A DNA stretch of 64,000 nt, taken from positions 118,371 through 182,370 of the forward strand of contig NZ_SSMQ01000019.1 in NCBI RefSeq assembly GCF_005144585.1, read 5' to 3'. Below the pieces are notes generated by a model. That model did not search any database, was not told the DNA's origin, and was given only the letters and a program-made list of their open reading frames with translations. A program made the position numbers and the translations under genes. Source of the DNA: Polyangium fumosum. GTDB lineage: Bacteria; Myxococcota_A; Polyangia; Polyangiales; Polyangiaceae. Below, one piece after another: positions 42,065 through 52,904 of this stretch (position 1 is the stretch's first letter; every line of letters begins with the position of its first letter).

Positions 42065-44416
42065 ATGAAGACGCATATGATCCGGCGGTGGATCACGGCT
42101 GCACTCCTCGCGGGCAGCGTGTCGGCGGCGGCGATGAGCGCGAGCGCGGCCGTGCCCGTGACGATCACCAACCAAGGGCGGCTCTTCGACGCGGACGACG
42201 CGCCGATCCACGGCTCGCTGACGGTGAGGTTCGCGATCTACGACGCGCCGAACGCGCAGACGCCGCTCTGGAGCGAGGAGCACAAGGTCGACTTCGACGA
42301 GGGGTTTTACTCGGTCTCGCTCGGGTCGCTCGTGCCGTTCGACAAACTGTTCGACGGGTCGGTGCGGTACCTGGGGATCACGATCGCCGACGATCCGGAG
42401 TTAGAGCCGCGCGCGCCGATCCAGAGCGTGCCGTATGCGCTCCTGGCGAACGACGTGAACGGGGACATCCACCCGACGAGCGTGACGGTCAACGGGACCG
42501 AGGTCATCAATAACAACGGCGAGTGGGTGGGTCCGCCGACGGGGCTCGTGGGTCCGACGGGTCCACAAGGTCCGACGGGCGCGCCCGGCGCCGTGGGCCC
42601 CGTGGGTGCGACGGGCGCGATGGGTCCGGCGGGTGCTATGGGTCCGGCGGGTCCGGTCGGGCCGATAGGACCGATGGGTCCGGCGGGCGCGATCGGGCCT
42701 GCGGGTCCGATGGGGCCGATGGGTCCGGCCGGCGCGACGGGCACGACGGGCGCGACGGGCGCGGTGGGTCCCATGGGGCCGATGGGCGCGACGGGCGCGA
42801 TGGGTCCGCAAGGGGTCGCAGGCCCGACGGGCGCGGTGGGACCCATGGGTCCGCAGGGTGCGACGGGTGCTCAGGGGGACGTGGGGCCCATGGGCGCGAC
42901 GGGTGCAATGGGTCCGCAGGGGGTCGCAGGACCCACCGGCGCGGTTGGACCCATGGGTCCGCAGGGTGCGACGGGTGCGCAGGGGGCCATCGGACCCATG
43001 GGCGCGACGGGTGCGATGGGCCCGCAGGGGGCCGTAGGCCCGACGGGCGCGGTTGGACCCATCGGTCCGCAGGGTGCGACGGGTCCCGTGGGAGGGGTGG
43101 GACCCACCGGCGCGACAGGTGCGATGGGCCCGCAGGGGGCCGTAGGCCCCACCGGCGCCATGGGCGCACAGGGGCCACAAGGCGTTCAGGGCCCGCAGGG
43201 CCCGATCGGTCCGGTCGGCGCGACAGGTGCCGTGGGCCCGCAGGGCCCGATCGGCGCGACGGGCGCCGTGGGCGCGCAGGGTCCGCAAGGCCTCCAGGGT
43301 CCGCAGGGCCCGATCGGCGCGACGGGCGCCGTGGGCGCGCAGGGTCCGCAAGGCCTCCAGGGCCCGGCGGGCTCGGCGAACATCAACGGCACGACGAACT
43401 ACATCATCAAGTTCACGAGCGCCACGACGGGCGGCAACTCGCGGCTTTTCGACAACGGCACCAACGTCGGCCTCGGCACCACCGCCCCGAACTCCCCGTT
43501 CCACGCCACCTCGGCGAGCACGGTCCGCACAATCCTCTCCGAGAACACGACGACCACCGGCGCAGCGATCGTCGGCATCAACTCCGCGCCGGAAGCCCCG
43601 GACGCGGTCGGTGGTTCGGGCGTGTATGGCGTGACGAGCCAGAGAGGCCTCGCGGCCGTGTACGGCGACAACAACAGCCCGAGCGGCACCGCCATCCACG
43701 GCGCGGGCCAAAACGTCGGCGGCTTCATCCTCGTCGCCGGCTCCGGCGGCGCGTTCACCGGCTGGGACACGGGCACCTTTTCGAAAAACATCGCCCCGAC
43801 GGGCGTCTCACAAGCCGTGTACACCGACAACGCCAACGACGTCGCCCGCATCAACTTCTGGGACGGCGGAACGATGTTCAAGATCCTGGGCATCGGCGTC
43901 GTCTCGACCACCGTCCTCGACCCGACCGATGCCGCGGGCCAGCGCCGCGTGACCCTCTACGCGCCCGAGGCCCCGGAGGTGCTTTTCGAGGACTACGGCG
44001 AGGCAAAGCTCGACCACGGCTTCGCACACGTCGAGCTCGACCCGATCTTCACGTCCAACGTCCAGGTCGACGAGCGGCACCCGCTCCGCGTGTTCATCCA
44101 GCTCGAAGAAAACGAGCAAACGCGCGGCGTGGTCGTAAAGAACAAGACCGCGACAGGTTTCGACGTGGTGGAGCTCGGCGGCGGGGCGTCCAACATGCCC
44201 TTCCAGTGGCACGTCGTCTGCAACCGCGCAGACGAGATCACGCCGGCCGGGCGCCTCTCCCATTACGCGGATCTACGCTTTGGGATCACGCCGGAGCCGC
44301 TTCCGTCGAGGCCCGCGCGCATCGACAACCCGAGCACGCAGGGCCCGAGCGCAGCCGCGGATCCGTCGCTCGCGTGGCTGCAAGCGCTCCTGCCGCTCAT
44401 GCACAACGGGCGATAA
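42065..44416 (+). CDS. secreted collagen-like (Gly-X-Y) surface protein
   Basis: The 783-residue protein has signal peptide [20 protein letters not shown]...ASAAV and an N-terminal beta-domain (about residues 30-150, [27 protein letters not shown]). This is common in fibre proteins of this style. About 285 residues of collagen-type G-x-y triplets follow (about 155-440, units [24 protein letters not shown]). The C-terminal ~340 residues start [19 protein letters not shown], a typical trimeric fibre head neck. The repeats should make a triple helix, so the protein is probably a trimer on the cell surface. Function could be adhesion or sheath structure. ATG at 42065 is chosen for the signal peptide. 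Confidence 0.85.
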   Translation: MKTHMIRRWITAALLAGSVSAAAMSASAAVPVTITNQGRLFDADDAPIHGSLTVRFAIYDAPNAQTPLWSEEHKVDFDEGFYSVSLGSLVPFDKLFDGSVRYLGITIADDPELEPRAPIQSVPYALLANDVNGDIHPTSVTVNGTEVINNNGEWVGPPTGLVGPTGPQGPTGAPGAVGPVGATGAMGPAGAMGPAGPVGPIGPMGPAGAIGPAGPMGPMGPAGATGTTGATGAVGPMGPMGATGAMGPQGVAGPTGAVGPMGPQGATGAQGDVGPMGATGAMGPQGVAGPTGAVGPMGPQGATGAQGAIGPMGATGAMGPQGAVGPTGAVGPIGPQGATGPVGGVGPTGATGAMGPQGAVGPTGAMGAQGPQGVQGPQGPIGPVGATGAVGPQGPIGATGAVGAQGPQGLQGPQGPIGATGAVGAQGPQGLQGPAGSANINGTTNYIIKFTSATTGGNSRLFDNGTNVGLGTTAPNSPFHATSASTVRTILSENTTTTGAAIVGINSAPEAPDAVGGSGVYGVTSQRGLAAVYGDNNSPSGTAIHGAGQNVGGFILVAGSGGAFTGWDTGTFSKNIAPTGVSQAVYTDNANDVARINFWDGGTMFKILGIGVVSTTVLDPTDAAGQRRVTLYAPEAPEVLFEDYGEAKLDHGFAHVELDPIFTSNVQVDERHPLRVFIQLEENEQTRGVVVKNKTATGFDVVELGGGASNMPFQWHVVCNRADEITPAGRLSHYADLRFGITPEPLPSRPARIDNPSTQGPSAAADPSLAWLQALLPLMHNGR
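42530..43380 (+). repeat. collagen-like DNA repeats
   Basis: Nine-base-periodic GGTCCG/GGCGCG units occur, plus longer ~108-bp blocks (e.g. GGTCCGCAGGGTGCGACGGG) repeated three to four times within the collagen-like gene. They are prone to slippage and assembly error. Confidence 0.85.
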
Positions 44417-44433
44417 CCGAACCTCTGCTCGCA

Positions 44434-44470
44434 GGCCGTTGCGCCGGGGCGCTGCCCCAGCGCGGCGGCC
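44434..44470. terminator. bidirectional terminator between convergent genes
   Basis: GGCCG...GCGCCGGGGC-GCT-GCCCCAGCGC...CGGCC forms a long GC hairpin between the stops of the collagen-like gene and the small lipoprotein gene. Confidence 0.6.
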
Positions 44471-44472
44471 TC

Positions 44473-44766
44473 TCAGGGCTCTTGCGTGGCGCCGGGCATG
44501 CCGCCGTTCAGGCGGCGGCCTTCGGGCAGCTTCTGGACGCTTTGCGGCGTGGGCTGCCCCATCGTGTAGATGAGCTTGTACTTGCCGTTGCGCACCTGGG
44601 TGCCGCCGGCGACGATTTCCGTCGCGGGGTGGCCCTTTGCTGCGACGGGCGGGGGCTCGTTTTCCTTGTCCTCGACGACGAGCAGGCCTCCCGCGTCGCA
44701 GCCGAGGACGCCCATCACCGCGAAGATCGCGAGGGATCCGACCGAGAGACGCGCGAGGGAAGCCAT
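44473..44766 (-). CDS. small lipoprotein
   Basis: The 97-residue lipoprotein has signal MASLARLSVGSLAIFAVMGVLGCD (lipobox VLGC). A short Glu/Pro linker leads to a ~50-residue domain (TEIVAGGTQVRNGKYKLIYTMGQPTPQSVQKLPEGRRLNGG). The GGTQVRNGKYKLIYTMGQPTPQ segment resembles the beginning of beta-strand surface modules in other bacteria. It is probably in an operon with the OmpA-like gene upstream (32-base gap). The function is unknown. Confidence 0.75.
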   Translation of the reverse strand: MASLARLSVGSLAIFAVMGVLGCDAGGLLVVEDKENEPPPVAAKGHPATEIVAGGTQVRNGKYKLIYTMGQPTPQSVQKLPEGRRLNGGMPGATQEP

Positions 44767-44798
44767 GGGTCGATTGTAGAGCCGGCCTCGGGCGAGGT

Positions 44799-46598
44799 TC
44801 AAGGCTCCTTTTTCTTGATGATCACGAAGTTTGCGCGGCGGTTCTGCTGGCGGCCTTCTTTCGACTCGTTCGAGTCGACGGGCACCGTTGCGCCGTAGCC
44901 TTTGGCCACGAGCTTCTCGGGTGGGATGCCGCGCTTGATGAGCCAGGCGCGCACCGAGTCGGCGCGGCTCTGCGAGAGGATCTGGTTGTACTCGTCGGCG
45001 CCCACCGCGTCGGCGTGGCCTTGCACCTCGATGAGCTCGATCTCGGGGTGCTGGAGGATCGCGTCGCGGACCTCGTGCAGGAGGTCGTCGCTCATCGGAT
45101 CCACCGTCTGGTACTGGCTCGACAACCCGAAGCGGAAGCGGATCTGGCGCCGGATGACGATCTCTTTCGACGTGACCTCGACCCTTGGGCAGCCGTTGTG
45201 CTGCGGCTCCGGATCGGGCTTTCCGGGCACGTCGGGACATGCGTCCGTCTTGTCGGGGATCGTGTCCGCGTCGCGATCGGGCGGGCAGCCGTGCTTCTTG
45301 GGGTCCTCGTTTGGCGCGCCGGGATCCTTGGGACAGGCGTCGACGGCGTCGAGGATGCCGTCTTCGTCCGTGTCGGGTGGGCAGCCGTTTTTCTTGGGAT
45401 CCGCGCTCTTCGCGCCGGGCTCGCTCGGGCAGGCGTCCTTCGTGTCGACGAGGGTGTCGCCGTCGGTGTCGGGCGGACAGCCGTTCTTCGTCGGATCTTC
45501 GTTCTTCGGGCCGGGCTCGTTCGGACAGGCGTCCTGTTTGTCCGCGATGCGATCGCCGTCGGTGTCGACCGGACAGCCGTTCTTGTGGGGATCGTCGTTC
45601 GCGGGGCCCGGCGTCTCGGGGCAGGCGTCGCGTTTGTCGGGGATGTCGTCGCCGTCCGTGTCCTTGTCGGCCGGGGCGGCTTGGGGCTCGTAGCCGATGC
45701 TGCCGACTGCCGAAAAGACGGGCGTTCCATACCCCTGCGTGAGGCCGGGGCCCGCGGCCGCGCCGACGACCAGGAAGGGCAGCGGGCGGAGCTTGGCGCC
45801 GACGAGCAGCTCGGCCGAGACGGGGGACGCGACGGAGATGCGCGTGTCCTCCGTGTCGAGGAGGACTTCGCGCGAGAACGGTGTCGAGAGCGAGAGCTCG
45901 GGGCCGACCTGGAAGAAGTCCTTGCCGAAGACCACGGCCGCGCCGGCGCGCGCGTCGAACGTGTGCGGGCGGGCCGAGGCGCGCAGGGTCGTGCCGACCG
46001 AGACGCTGTACAGGAACCGATCGACGCGGCCGCCCAAGATGACGTGTGGCTCGCCGCGGACCGCGCCTTCGGCTGCGTAGCCGGCCGGGCCGGTGGGCGT
46101 GTAGAGGTAGCCGCCGAGGCCGACCTGGAAGGCGCCGCGATCCTCGCCGAAGAGCCGCACGCGCGCGCCGATGCGCAGGTCGCCGACCTCGGCCGATTGC
46201 GGCGAGGCGAACTGCGCGCCGAGGACGGTGGGGCTGTCGCCGCCCTGCGCGAGCGCGAAGGGCATGTCGAGCGAGACGAGCAGCCGATCCCAGAGCGCGA
46301 GCGAGGCGTTCACGTGGAGGAACGTCTGCTGCGAGACGATGGCGTAGCGCGTGTCGCCTTCCTGGATCGAGAGCGGGCTCAGGCCGAAGTCGACGACGGC
46401 CTTGGCGCGCGGGATGAGGTGACCGCCGACGCCCGGGGAGGGGACGCCGAAGAGCGCGTCGCCGGCAACGGAAGGCTGGAAGCGCTCGAGGGCGCCGGTC
46501 GCGCTCGCTTCTTGCGCGAGGGACGGACATGCGAAAAGGAAGACCGCGGCCCCAGCCAGGATCGACCGAGTCCGCCCCAGGCGGCGATCTAGGCGCAT
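44799..46598 (-). CDS. OmpA-family outer-membrane protein with thrombospondin type 3 repeats
   Basis: This 599-residue protein has a signal peptide (LFACPSLAQ). An N-terminal beta-barrel-like domain (about residues 25-310) is rich in alternating strands. Five calcium-binding TSP3-like repeats follow (DTDGDDIPDKRDACPETPG, DTDGDRIADKQDACP and so on; about 320-455). The C-terminal OmpA-like peptidoglycan-binding domain contains IEVQGHADAVGADEYNQILSQSRADSVRAWL and the NRR motif in QQNRRANFVII. It links the outer membrane to peptidoglycan. The ATG at 46598 precedes the signal peptide; the frame extends upstream without meaning. Confidence 0.9.
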   Translation of the reverse strand: MRLDRRLGRTRSILAGAAVFLFACPSLAQEASATGALERFQPSVAGDALFGVPSPGVGGHLIPRAKAVVDFGLSPLSIQEGDTRYAIVSQQTFLHVNASLALWDRLLVSLDMPFALAQGGDSPTVLGAQFASPQSAEVGDLRIGARVRLFGEDRGAFQVGLGGYLYTPTGPAGYAAEGAVRGEPHVILGGRVDRFLYSVSVGTTLRASARPHTFDARAGAAVVFGKDFFQVGPELSLSTPFSREVLLDTEDTRISVASPVSAELLVGAKLRPLPFLVVGAAAGPGLTQGYGTPVFSAVGSIGYEPQAAPADKDTDGDDIPDKRDACPETPGPANDDPHKNGCPVDTDGDRIADKQDACPNEPGPKNEDPTKNGCPPDTDGDTLVDTKDACPSEPGAKSADPKKNGCPPDTDEDGILDAVDACPKDPGAPNEDPKKHGCPPDRDADTIPDKTDACPDVPGKPDPEPQHNGCPRVEVTSKEIVIRRQIRFRFGLSSQYQTVDPMSDDLLHEVRDAILQHPEIELIEVQGHADAVGADEYNQILSQSRADSVRAWLIKRGIPPEKLVAKGYGATVPVDSNESKEGRQQNRRANFVIIKKKEP

Positions 46599-46696
46599 AT
46601 CCGCAGAAAACCCTGACCACGCGTGGGCTGTCAAGCCGCGTGGCAGACGCGACGCGCTTCCGCGAGGGCGACCCGGCGGAGTACAACGGCAGGCCC

Positions 46697-47872
46697 ATGG
46701 ATCGCCGAATCGCCGCTCGCGCCGCGGCTTGCCAAGCCGTCTTGCGGCCTTTTTTGCTGGTCGTGGCGCTCGCCGGGGGGTGCGACGCGCTGCCCGACCT
46801 CGCCGTGACACACCTCGGCCGGGGGGATCAGGCGCTCGCGGAGGGGCGGTACGGGGAGGCGCTCGCCGCGTACGCCCACGCGCACGAGCTCGCGCCGCAC
46901 GATGCGCGCGTGCAACGGGCGCAGATGCGGGCGCGTGTCTCCCTCATGGCCGAGAGCCCGGCGCGGGTCGCCGCGGACGCGCTGGACGACGTGGCATACG
47001 AGGCGGAGTTTTTGCGCGGGACGGAGAAGGGCCTCGAAGCCGTGTGCCTGACCGCGCTCGGGAACGTGCTCGCGCGGCGCGGGGACCGGGAAGGCGCGCG
47101 GCTGAAGCTCGCCGAGGCCGTGAAGGCCGATCCGAATGCGTACGTGGCGCACGCGGCGCTGGGCGCGTTGCTCGTCGGAAGGCCGGAGGCCGCGGCGGAG
47201 GCGAAGGTCGCGCTGGAGCGGGCGCTCGTGTTGCGGCCCGGGGCGGCCGGGCCGCTCGCGGGGCTCGGGAAGATCAAGCTCGCCGAAGGGGACGCGCCCG
47301 GCGCGATCGAGCGGTTCGTGGCGGCGCTGGAGGCGGGGGACGATTTCGGGACGCGGCTCGCGCTGGGGCAAACGCGCCTGCAGCAGGGCAAACACGCCGA
47401 GGCCGCGGCGGATCTTCAGCGCGCGGCGCAGATGGATCCGCGGAGCCCGGAGGCGCTCGGCCTGCTCGGGCAGGCGCTGCTCGGCGCGGGCAACCTCGAC
47501 GAGGCGGAGCGGGCGCTCCGGGCGTCCTTGGAGCTCCGGCCCGACGTGGGGACGTCGATCGCGCTCGGGTTCACGCTGGCGCGGCGGAAGAAGTCGGTCG
47601 CGGCGCTCGACGTGCTCGAAGGGGTGCTCGTGGCCGATCCGGTCGCGCCGCCGGCGCTCTTCGGCGTGGGCATGGCGAACCAGGACCTCGGGCGCACTCC
47701 GCAGGCGCTCGCCGCGTTTCGTCGGCTGCTCGGGTTGCCGCTCGAAGGCCCGCAGAAGCAGCACGTCGCCGATCTCCAGCGCGAGGCGAAGGCCCGCGTC
47801 GAGGCGCTCGAAGCGGCGCAGGAGAACGCTGCCGAGGCCGCCCCGGAAAAACCTCCCCAGGCGAAACGATGA
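46697..47872 (+). CDS. TPR lipoprotein
   Basis: The 391-residue lipoprotein has signal ...FLLVVALAGGCD. TPR-like helix pairs run almost to the end (LGRGDQALAEGRYGEALAAYAHAHELAPHDARV, LGKIKLAEGDAPGAIERFVAALEAGDD, LGQALLGAGNLDEAERALRASLELRPDV). Its stop overlaps the ATG of the glycosyltransferase by four bases. The two are therefore made together and probably act in the same envelope complex. A Glu/Ala-rich tail (EAAQENAAEAAPEKPP) ends the protein. Confidence 0.85.
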   Translation: MDRRIAARAAACQAVLRPFLLVVALAGGCDALPDLAVTHLGRGDQALAEGRYGEALAAYAHAHELAPHDARVQRAQMRARVSLMAESPARVAADALDDVAYEAEFLRGTEKGLEAVCLTALGNVLARRGDREGARLKLAEAVKADPNAYVAHAALGALLVGRPEAAAEAKVALERALVLRPGAAGPLAGLGKIKLAEGDAPGAIERFVAALEAGDDFGTRLALGQTRLQQGKHAEAAADLQRAAQMDPRSPEALGLLGQALLGAGNLDEAERALRASLELRPDVGTSIALGFTLARRKKSVAALDVLEGVLVADPVAPPALFGVGMANQDLGRTPQALAAFRRLLGLPLEGPQKQHVADLQREAKARVEALEAAQENAAEAAPEKPPQAKR

Positions 47873-50004
47873 TCCTGCGCTCGTTCGGCGCGGCACTCGT
47901 GACGTTCGTCCGCACGTATGCCGTGCTGCTCGGGCTCGTGGGGCTCGGGGCGGCGCTCCGGATCCTGTGGAACGACGCCGCGTCGTATGCGCCCGCGGAC
48001 GAGGCCTACTACGTCTCCTCGACGCAGTTTCTCCTGCGCGAGGGGTGGTCCGCGTACCCGCGGCTCGTCGCGGCCCACCTCGAACGCGCGGATCTCGCGG
48101 CGTCCCCCACGCCGCTCCGGTGGGGCTACTTCGTGATGACCTCGCTCGCGTGCGCCGCGGACGCGCCGTGTGACGGCCGCGCGTTCGCGTGGCTCTCGAC
48201 GATCGCGGGGATCGTGTCGATCGTGTTCACGTACCTGCTCGGCGCGCGCCTCGTGGGTCCACGCGCAGGGCTCGTCGCCGCCGCGCTCACGGTGACGTCG
48301 CCGCTCCAGCTCGCCCTCTCGCGCCGCGCGCTCCAGGACGAGGTGCACTGCGCGGTCTTCCTGGCCGCGGCGTGGGCGCTCGTGCGGCTCTTCCAGGACG
48401 AACGCCCGTCGTCGCTTCGCGTGCGGCTTCGACCCATGGCGTTGTTCGTGCTCCTCGCGACGCTCGCGTTCGCCGTGAAGGAGGCGTTCGTCTTTCCGTA
48501 TGCGGCCCTCGCGGCCGCGACCGTCTTCGCCTCGCGTTTGCGCATCCGCGCCGCGGAGGCGCTGCTCTTCCTGGCCCCGCCGCTCCTCTTCTTCGCGGGC
48601 TTCGTTCTCCTCGGCCGCGACGGTTCGGCCTTCTTCGACCTGCTCCGCGTCACGCAGGCCTCGTTCCTCGGCGACTACAGCATCCAGTACCAGGGCGGCC
48701 CGCCGCACCGGCCCCTGTTCGACCTCTTCGTGCTCGCGCCGATCGTCTGCGTCCTCGCGACCTTCGCGCTCGCGCGTCTGGCCGAGCGCCCCCGCGACGA
48801 TCGAGGCGCGCGCTGGCTCGTGGCCTTCCTGCTCGTCTCGCTCGCCGCGTTCGCGGGGCTGCCCAAGAACCTGCGTTTCCTCGTGGTGCTCGACCCGATC
48901 CTCCGCCTGCTCGCCGCGTGGGCGCTCGTCACGTTCCCCTGGGCCGGGCGGGCGCGCGGGGCCGCGTTCGTCGCGGCCTGGGTGATCCCCTCGGCCGTGC
49001 TCGAGCTCGCCCTGTTCCACGAGACGTTCATCACCTTTCGCACCTATGATCCCACCACGTACGACGTCCTCCGCGCGCTCGGGGCCCTGCCGGGTCCCGC
49101 AGCGCGTGCGGGCGCGGGCGCCTTCCCGCTCGTCTTTTTCGCGGCGCTCGGGGCCCTGCTCGTGGGGCTCGTCGTTCGGAGGAAAGTCGCCGTGACGGAA
49201 CCCGAAACCAACGCAAAAAGCAGGGACGAAGAGGCCTCGGAGAAGCCCGCCGCGAAGGCCGCCGCGCGCGCGCCGAAAGAGGCCGACGGGCCGAGCTTCG
49301 TGGTGTTCTGGCTCGGCGCCGTCGTGGTCGGCGTGCTGGCGATCGTCATCGCCTGGAAAGCGTCGAGCCCGCTTCCAGCCGGAAAACCGGGCGGCGCGGT
49401 CCTGCCGGCCGTGCCGCCGAGCCCGCGCGCGGCCGCTCCGCGGAGCCCCGGCGCGCAGCCGGATCCGATGAACCTCGGGCTCGCGGCGCTCTACACGCAG
49501 AACGATCCCGTCCTCGCGGCGGCGCGGTTCCGCGAGGTGCTCGCGCAAAACCCCGATCACTACGGCGCGACGTACCAGCTCGCGACGGCGCTCGAACAGG
49601 CCGGAGAGCCCCGCGGCGCGCGGCCGCTCTGGGCGAAGATGGCAGCGATGGCCGACGGGATCGGCGACACGAAGACGGCCGAGCACGCCCGCGCGCGGAC
49701 GGCTGCGATCGACGCGCAGCTCAACACCTTATCGCTCGACGATCCGACGGCCTCGATGCAGCTCGGCCTCGACGCGCTCTACAACAGGAAAAACCCCGAG
49801 GCCGCGGCGGCGCATTTCCGCGCCGTGCTCGCGCATCACCCGGATCACTACGGCGCGACGTTCCAGCTCGCGACGGCGCTCGACCAGGCCGGGCGGCCGG
49901 CCGAGGCGCGCCCGCTCTGGACGAAGATGCTCGGCATGGCCGAGGGCATCGGCGACACGAAGACCGCCGAGGCCGCGCGCGCGCGGCTTTCCCAGAAGCC
50001 TTGA
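47869..50004 (+). CDS. GT39/PMT-type membrane glycosyltransferase with C-terminal duplicated TPR-like module
   Basis: The protein is 711 residues. The N-terminal ~450 residues have 10-11 membrane helices, with the acidic pair PADEAYYVSSTQFLL in the first extracytoplasmic loop. That is typical of GT39/ArnT-type enzymes, which move a sugar from a polyprenyl-phosphate donor to a substrate. After an Ala/Lys/Glu linker and one more membrane helix (VVVGVLAIVIAW), the last ~180 residues hold two copies of a ~75-residue TPR-like unit (LGLAALYTQNDPVLAAARFREVLAQNPDHYGATYQLATALEQAG and LGLDALYNRKNPEAAAAHFRAV...). The TPR tail may dock the substrate or the lipoprotein encoded just upstream. Confidence 0.85.
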   Translation: MILRSFGAALVTFVRTYAVLLGLVGLGAALRILWNDAASYAPADEAYYVSSTQFLLREGWSAYPRLVAAHLERADLAASPTPLRWGYFVMTSLACAADAPCDGRAFAWLSTIAGIVSIVFTYLLGARLVGPRAGLVAAALTVTSPLQLALSRRALQDEVHCAVFLAAAWALVRLFQDERPSSLRVRLRPMALFVLLATLAFAVKEAFVFPYAALAAATVFASRLRIRAAEALLFLAPPLLFFAGFVLLGRDGSAFFDLLRVTQASFLGDYSIQYQGGPPHRPLFDLFVLAPIVCVLATFALARLAERPRDDRGARWLVAFLLVSLAAFAGLPKNLRFLVVLDPILRLLAAWALVTFPWAGRARGAAFVAAWVIPSAVLELALFHETFITFRTYDPTTYDVLRALGALPGPAARAGAGAFPLVFFAALGALLVGLVVRRKVAVTEPETNAKSRDEEASEKPAAKAAARAPKEADGPSFVVFWLGAVVVGVLAIVIAWKASSPLPAGKPGGAVLPAVPPSPRAAAPRSPGAQPDPMNLGLAALYTQNDPVLAAARFREVLAQNPDHYGATYQLATALEQAGEPRGARPLWAKMAAMADGIGDTKTAEHARARTAAIDAQLNTLSLDDPTASMQLGLDALYNRKNPEAAAAHFRAVLAHHPDHYGATFQLATALDQAGRPAEARPLWTKMLGMAEGIGDTKTAEAARARLSQKP

Positions 50005-50026
50005 GCGCCTACGGCTTGCGTTCCCA

Positions 50027-51277
50027 CTATTGGAGGCCCAACGACCGGGCGAGCTCGGCGCCGCGCGGGTCTTTGGGGTGCGCCTCGCGGAGCTTCTGCG
50101 TGTGGTGCTTCGCTTCGTCGACGACGCCGCGCCGGAACGTGAGGAGCGCGAGGTTGTAGCGCGCGTCCGCGAAGGTCGGGTCCGCCCGCAGGGCCGCGAG
50201 GTAGGCCGCGCGCGCGGCGTTGTAGTCGCCGCGGCGATCGGCCACGAGCCCGAGGTCGTACTGCGCCTCGGCGTCGCCCGGCTCGGCGACGACGAGCGGG
50301 CCGAGCGCACGGGCGGCCTCGTCGAGATCGCCCTTCACGAGGGCCGAGGCGCCGACGAAGAGCGCGGCGCTTCGGCCGGCCCCGAGCTCGACGGCGCGCC
50401 TCGCCTCCCGCATCGCCTCGGCGTCCTTGCCTTGACCGGCGAGCGCGAGGGCGAGGGCGTAGCGCAGCCGCGCCTCCGCGCCGCCGAGGGCGAGGGCGCG
50501 CCGGGCCGCCTCCTCGGCCTGCATGGCCTGACCGCTCAGGCCGAGCGTTTCCGCATGGAGGGCGCGCAGAGCGGCGTCGCTGGGGCAACGCTCGTGGGCG
50601 GCGCGCGCGAGGCCTTCGGCCTGCACGAAGTCGCGGGCGCGGATGGCGATCTCGGCGTGCTCGCCCTGGCAGCGGCAGCTCCCGGGGTGCAGCCGCAAGC
50701 ACTCGTCCACGACGGCGCGGGCCGCCAGAAAATCCCGCGCGCCGAGCGGCTTGCGCGTGAGCTCGCCGATCGCGCGGGGATGCTCGCCGTCGCGTCGCAG
50801 CGCTTCCCACCACATCTGCATGGGAGAGGTGAGCCAGGACGAAGCGGACGCAAAGACGAGCGCGCCGAGCGTGAGCACGGCGAGGGCCGCAAAGCCCTGC
50901 GCATGGCGAACACGCGGGAGCTTCTCGCCCGCGAGCGTCGAGGCCACGAGCAGGAGGGAGGCCCAGGCCGGAACCGCGACGAACACCACGCCCTGGCCGA
51001 GCGGCGCGCGGCCGTCGCGGAAGTAGAGCGCGGCGCCGAGCGCGGCCGCGACGGAGACCCACGCGAACGCCGCGCTCCACGCGAACCCCCGCCGAGGCAC
51101 CCCCCACGCGCGGAGCCGTACGGCGCCGTAGAGAACGGCGCCGAGGAGGAGCACGGCCAGGATGGCCGCGACGATCGGGTTTGCGGGGGGCGAGGGCTCG
51201 GGCGAGAAGAGCGGCGGCGCGAGCGCGAGCAAGAGAAGACGCGCGGCGCGCGTCACCACATCGAGCAGGAGGAGCAC
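50027..51277 (-). CDS. membrane-anchored TPR protein
   Basis: This 416-residue protein has about five N-terminal membrane helices (residues 1-150). A long row of TPR motifs follows (ALAGQGKDAEAMREARRAVELGAG, YDLGLVADRRGDYNAARAAYLAALRADPTFADARYNLALLTFRRG). The Cys pair RLHPGSCRCQGEH lies between helices and TPRs. Its stop is 22 bases from the convergent glycosyltransferase stop. It shares its strand with glmM, which ends nine bases from its start, so the two are probably co-transcribed. The role is unknown. Confidence 0.82.
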   Translation of the reverse strand: MLLLLDVVTRAARLLLLALAPPLFSPEPSPPANPIVAAILAVLLLGAVLYGAVRLRAWGVPRRGFAWSAAFAWVSVAAALGAALYFRDGRAPLGQGVVFVAVPAWASLLLVASTLAGEKLPRVRHAQGFAALAVLTLGALVFASASSWLTSPMQMWWEALRRDGEHPRAIGELTRKPLGARDFLAARAVVDECLRLHPGSCRCQGEHAEIAIRARDFVQAEGLARAAHERCPSDAALRALHAETLGLSGQAMQAEEAARRALALGGAEARLRYALALALAGQGKDAEAMREARRAVELGAGRSAALFVGASALVKGDLDEAARALGPLVVAEPGDAEAQYDLGLVADRRGDYNAARAAYLAALRADPTFADARYNLALLTFRRGVVDEAKHHTQKLREAHPKDPRGAELARSLGLQ

Positions 51278-51286
51278 GCGCGGAAT

Positions 51287-52714
<1,428 letters not shown>

Positions 52715-52904
52715 GCCGCCACGCTAGCCGCGGACGTGGCCGAACGTTAGCCCCTAGATGAGGCGTCCGTCGGGGAGAGGTCCTCGGGCCGGCGTGAGGC
52801 GGCGGCGGTTCGATGACGGTCCGGAGAAACGGGTTCTTTGGGAGGAGAAGAAATTCGAGAAGGCGATCCGGCGCGATCCGTTGGAGACATGGCGAGCGCG
52901 TGGG

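Noticed and set aside
42401..43711. minus-strand Arg/Thr-repeat frame opposite the collagen gene
   Set aside because: Repeat-derived antisense frame of the Gly-X-Y region.
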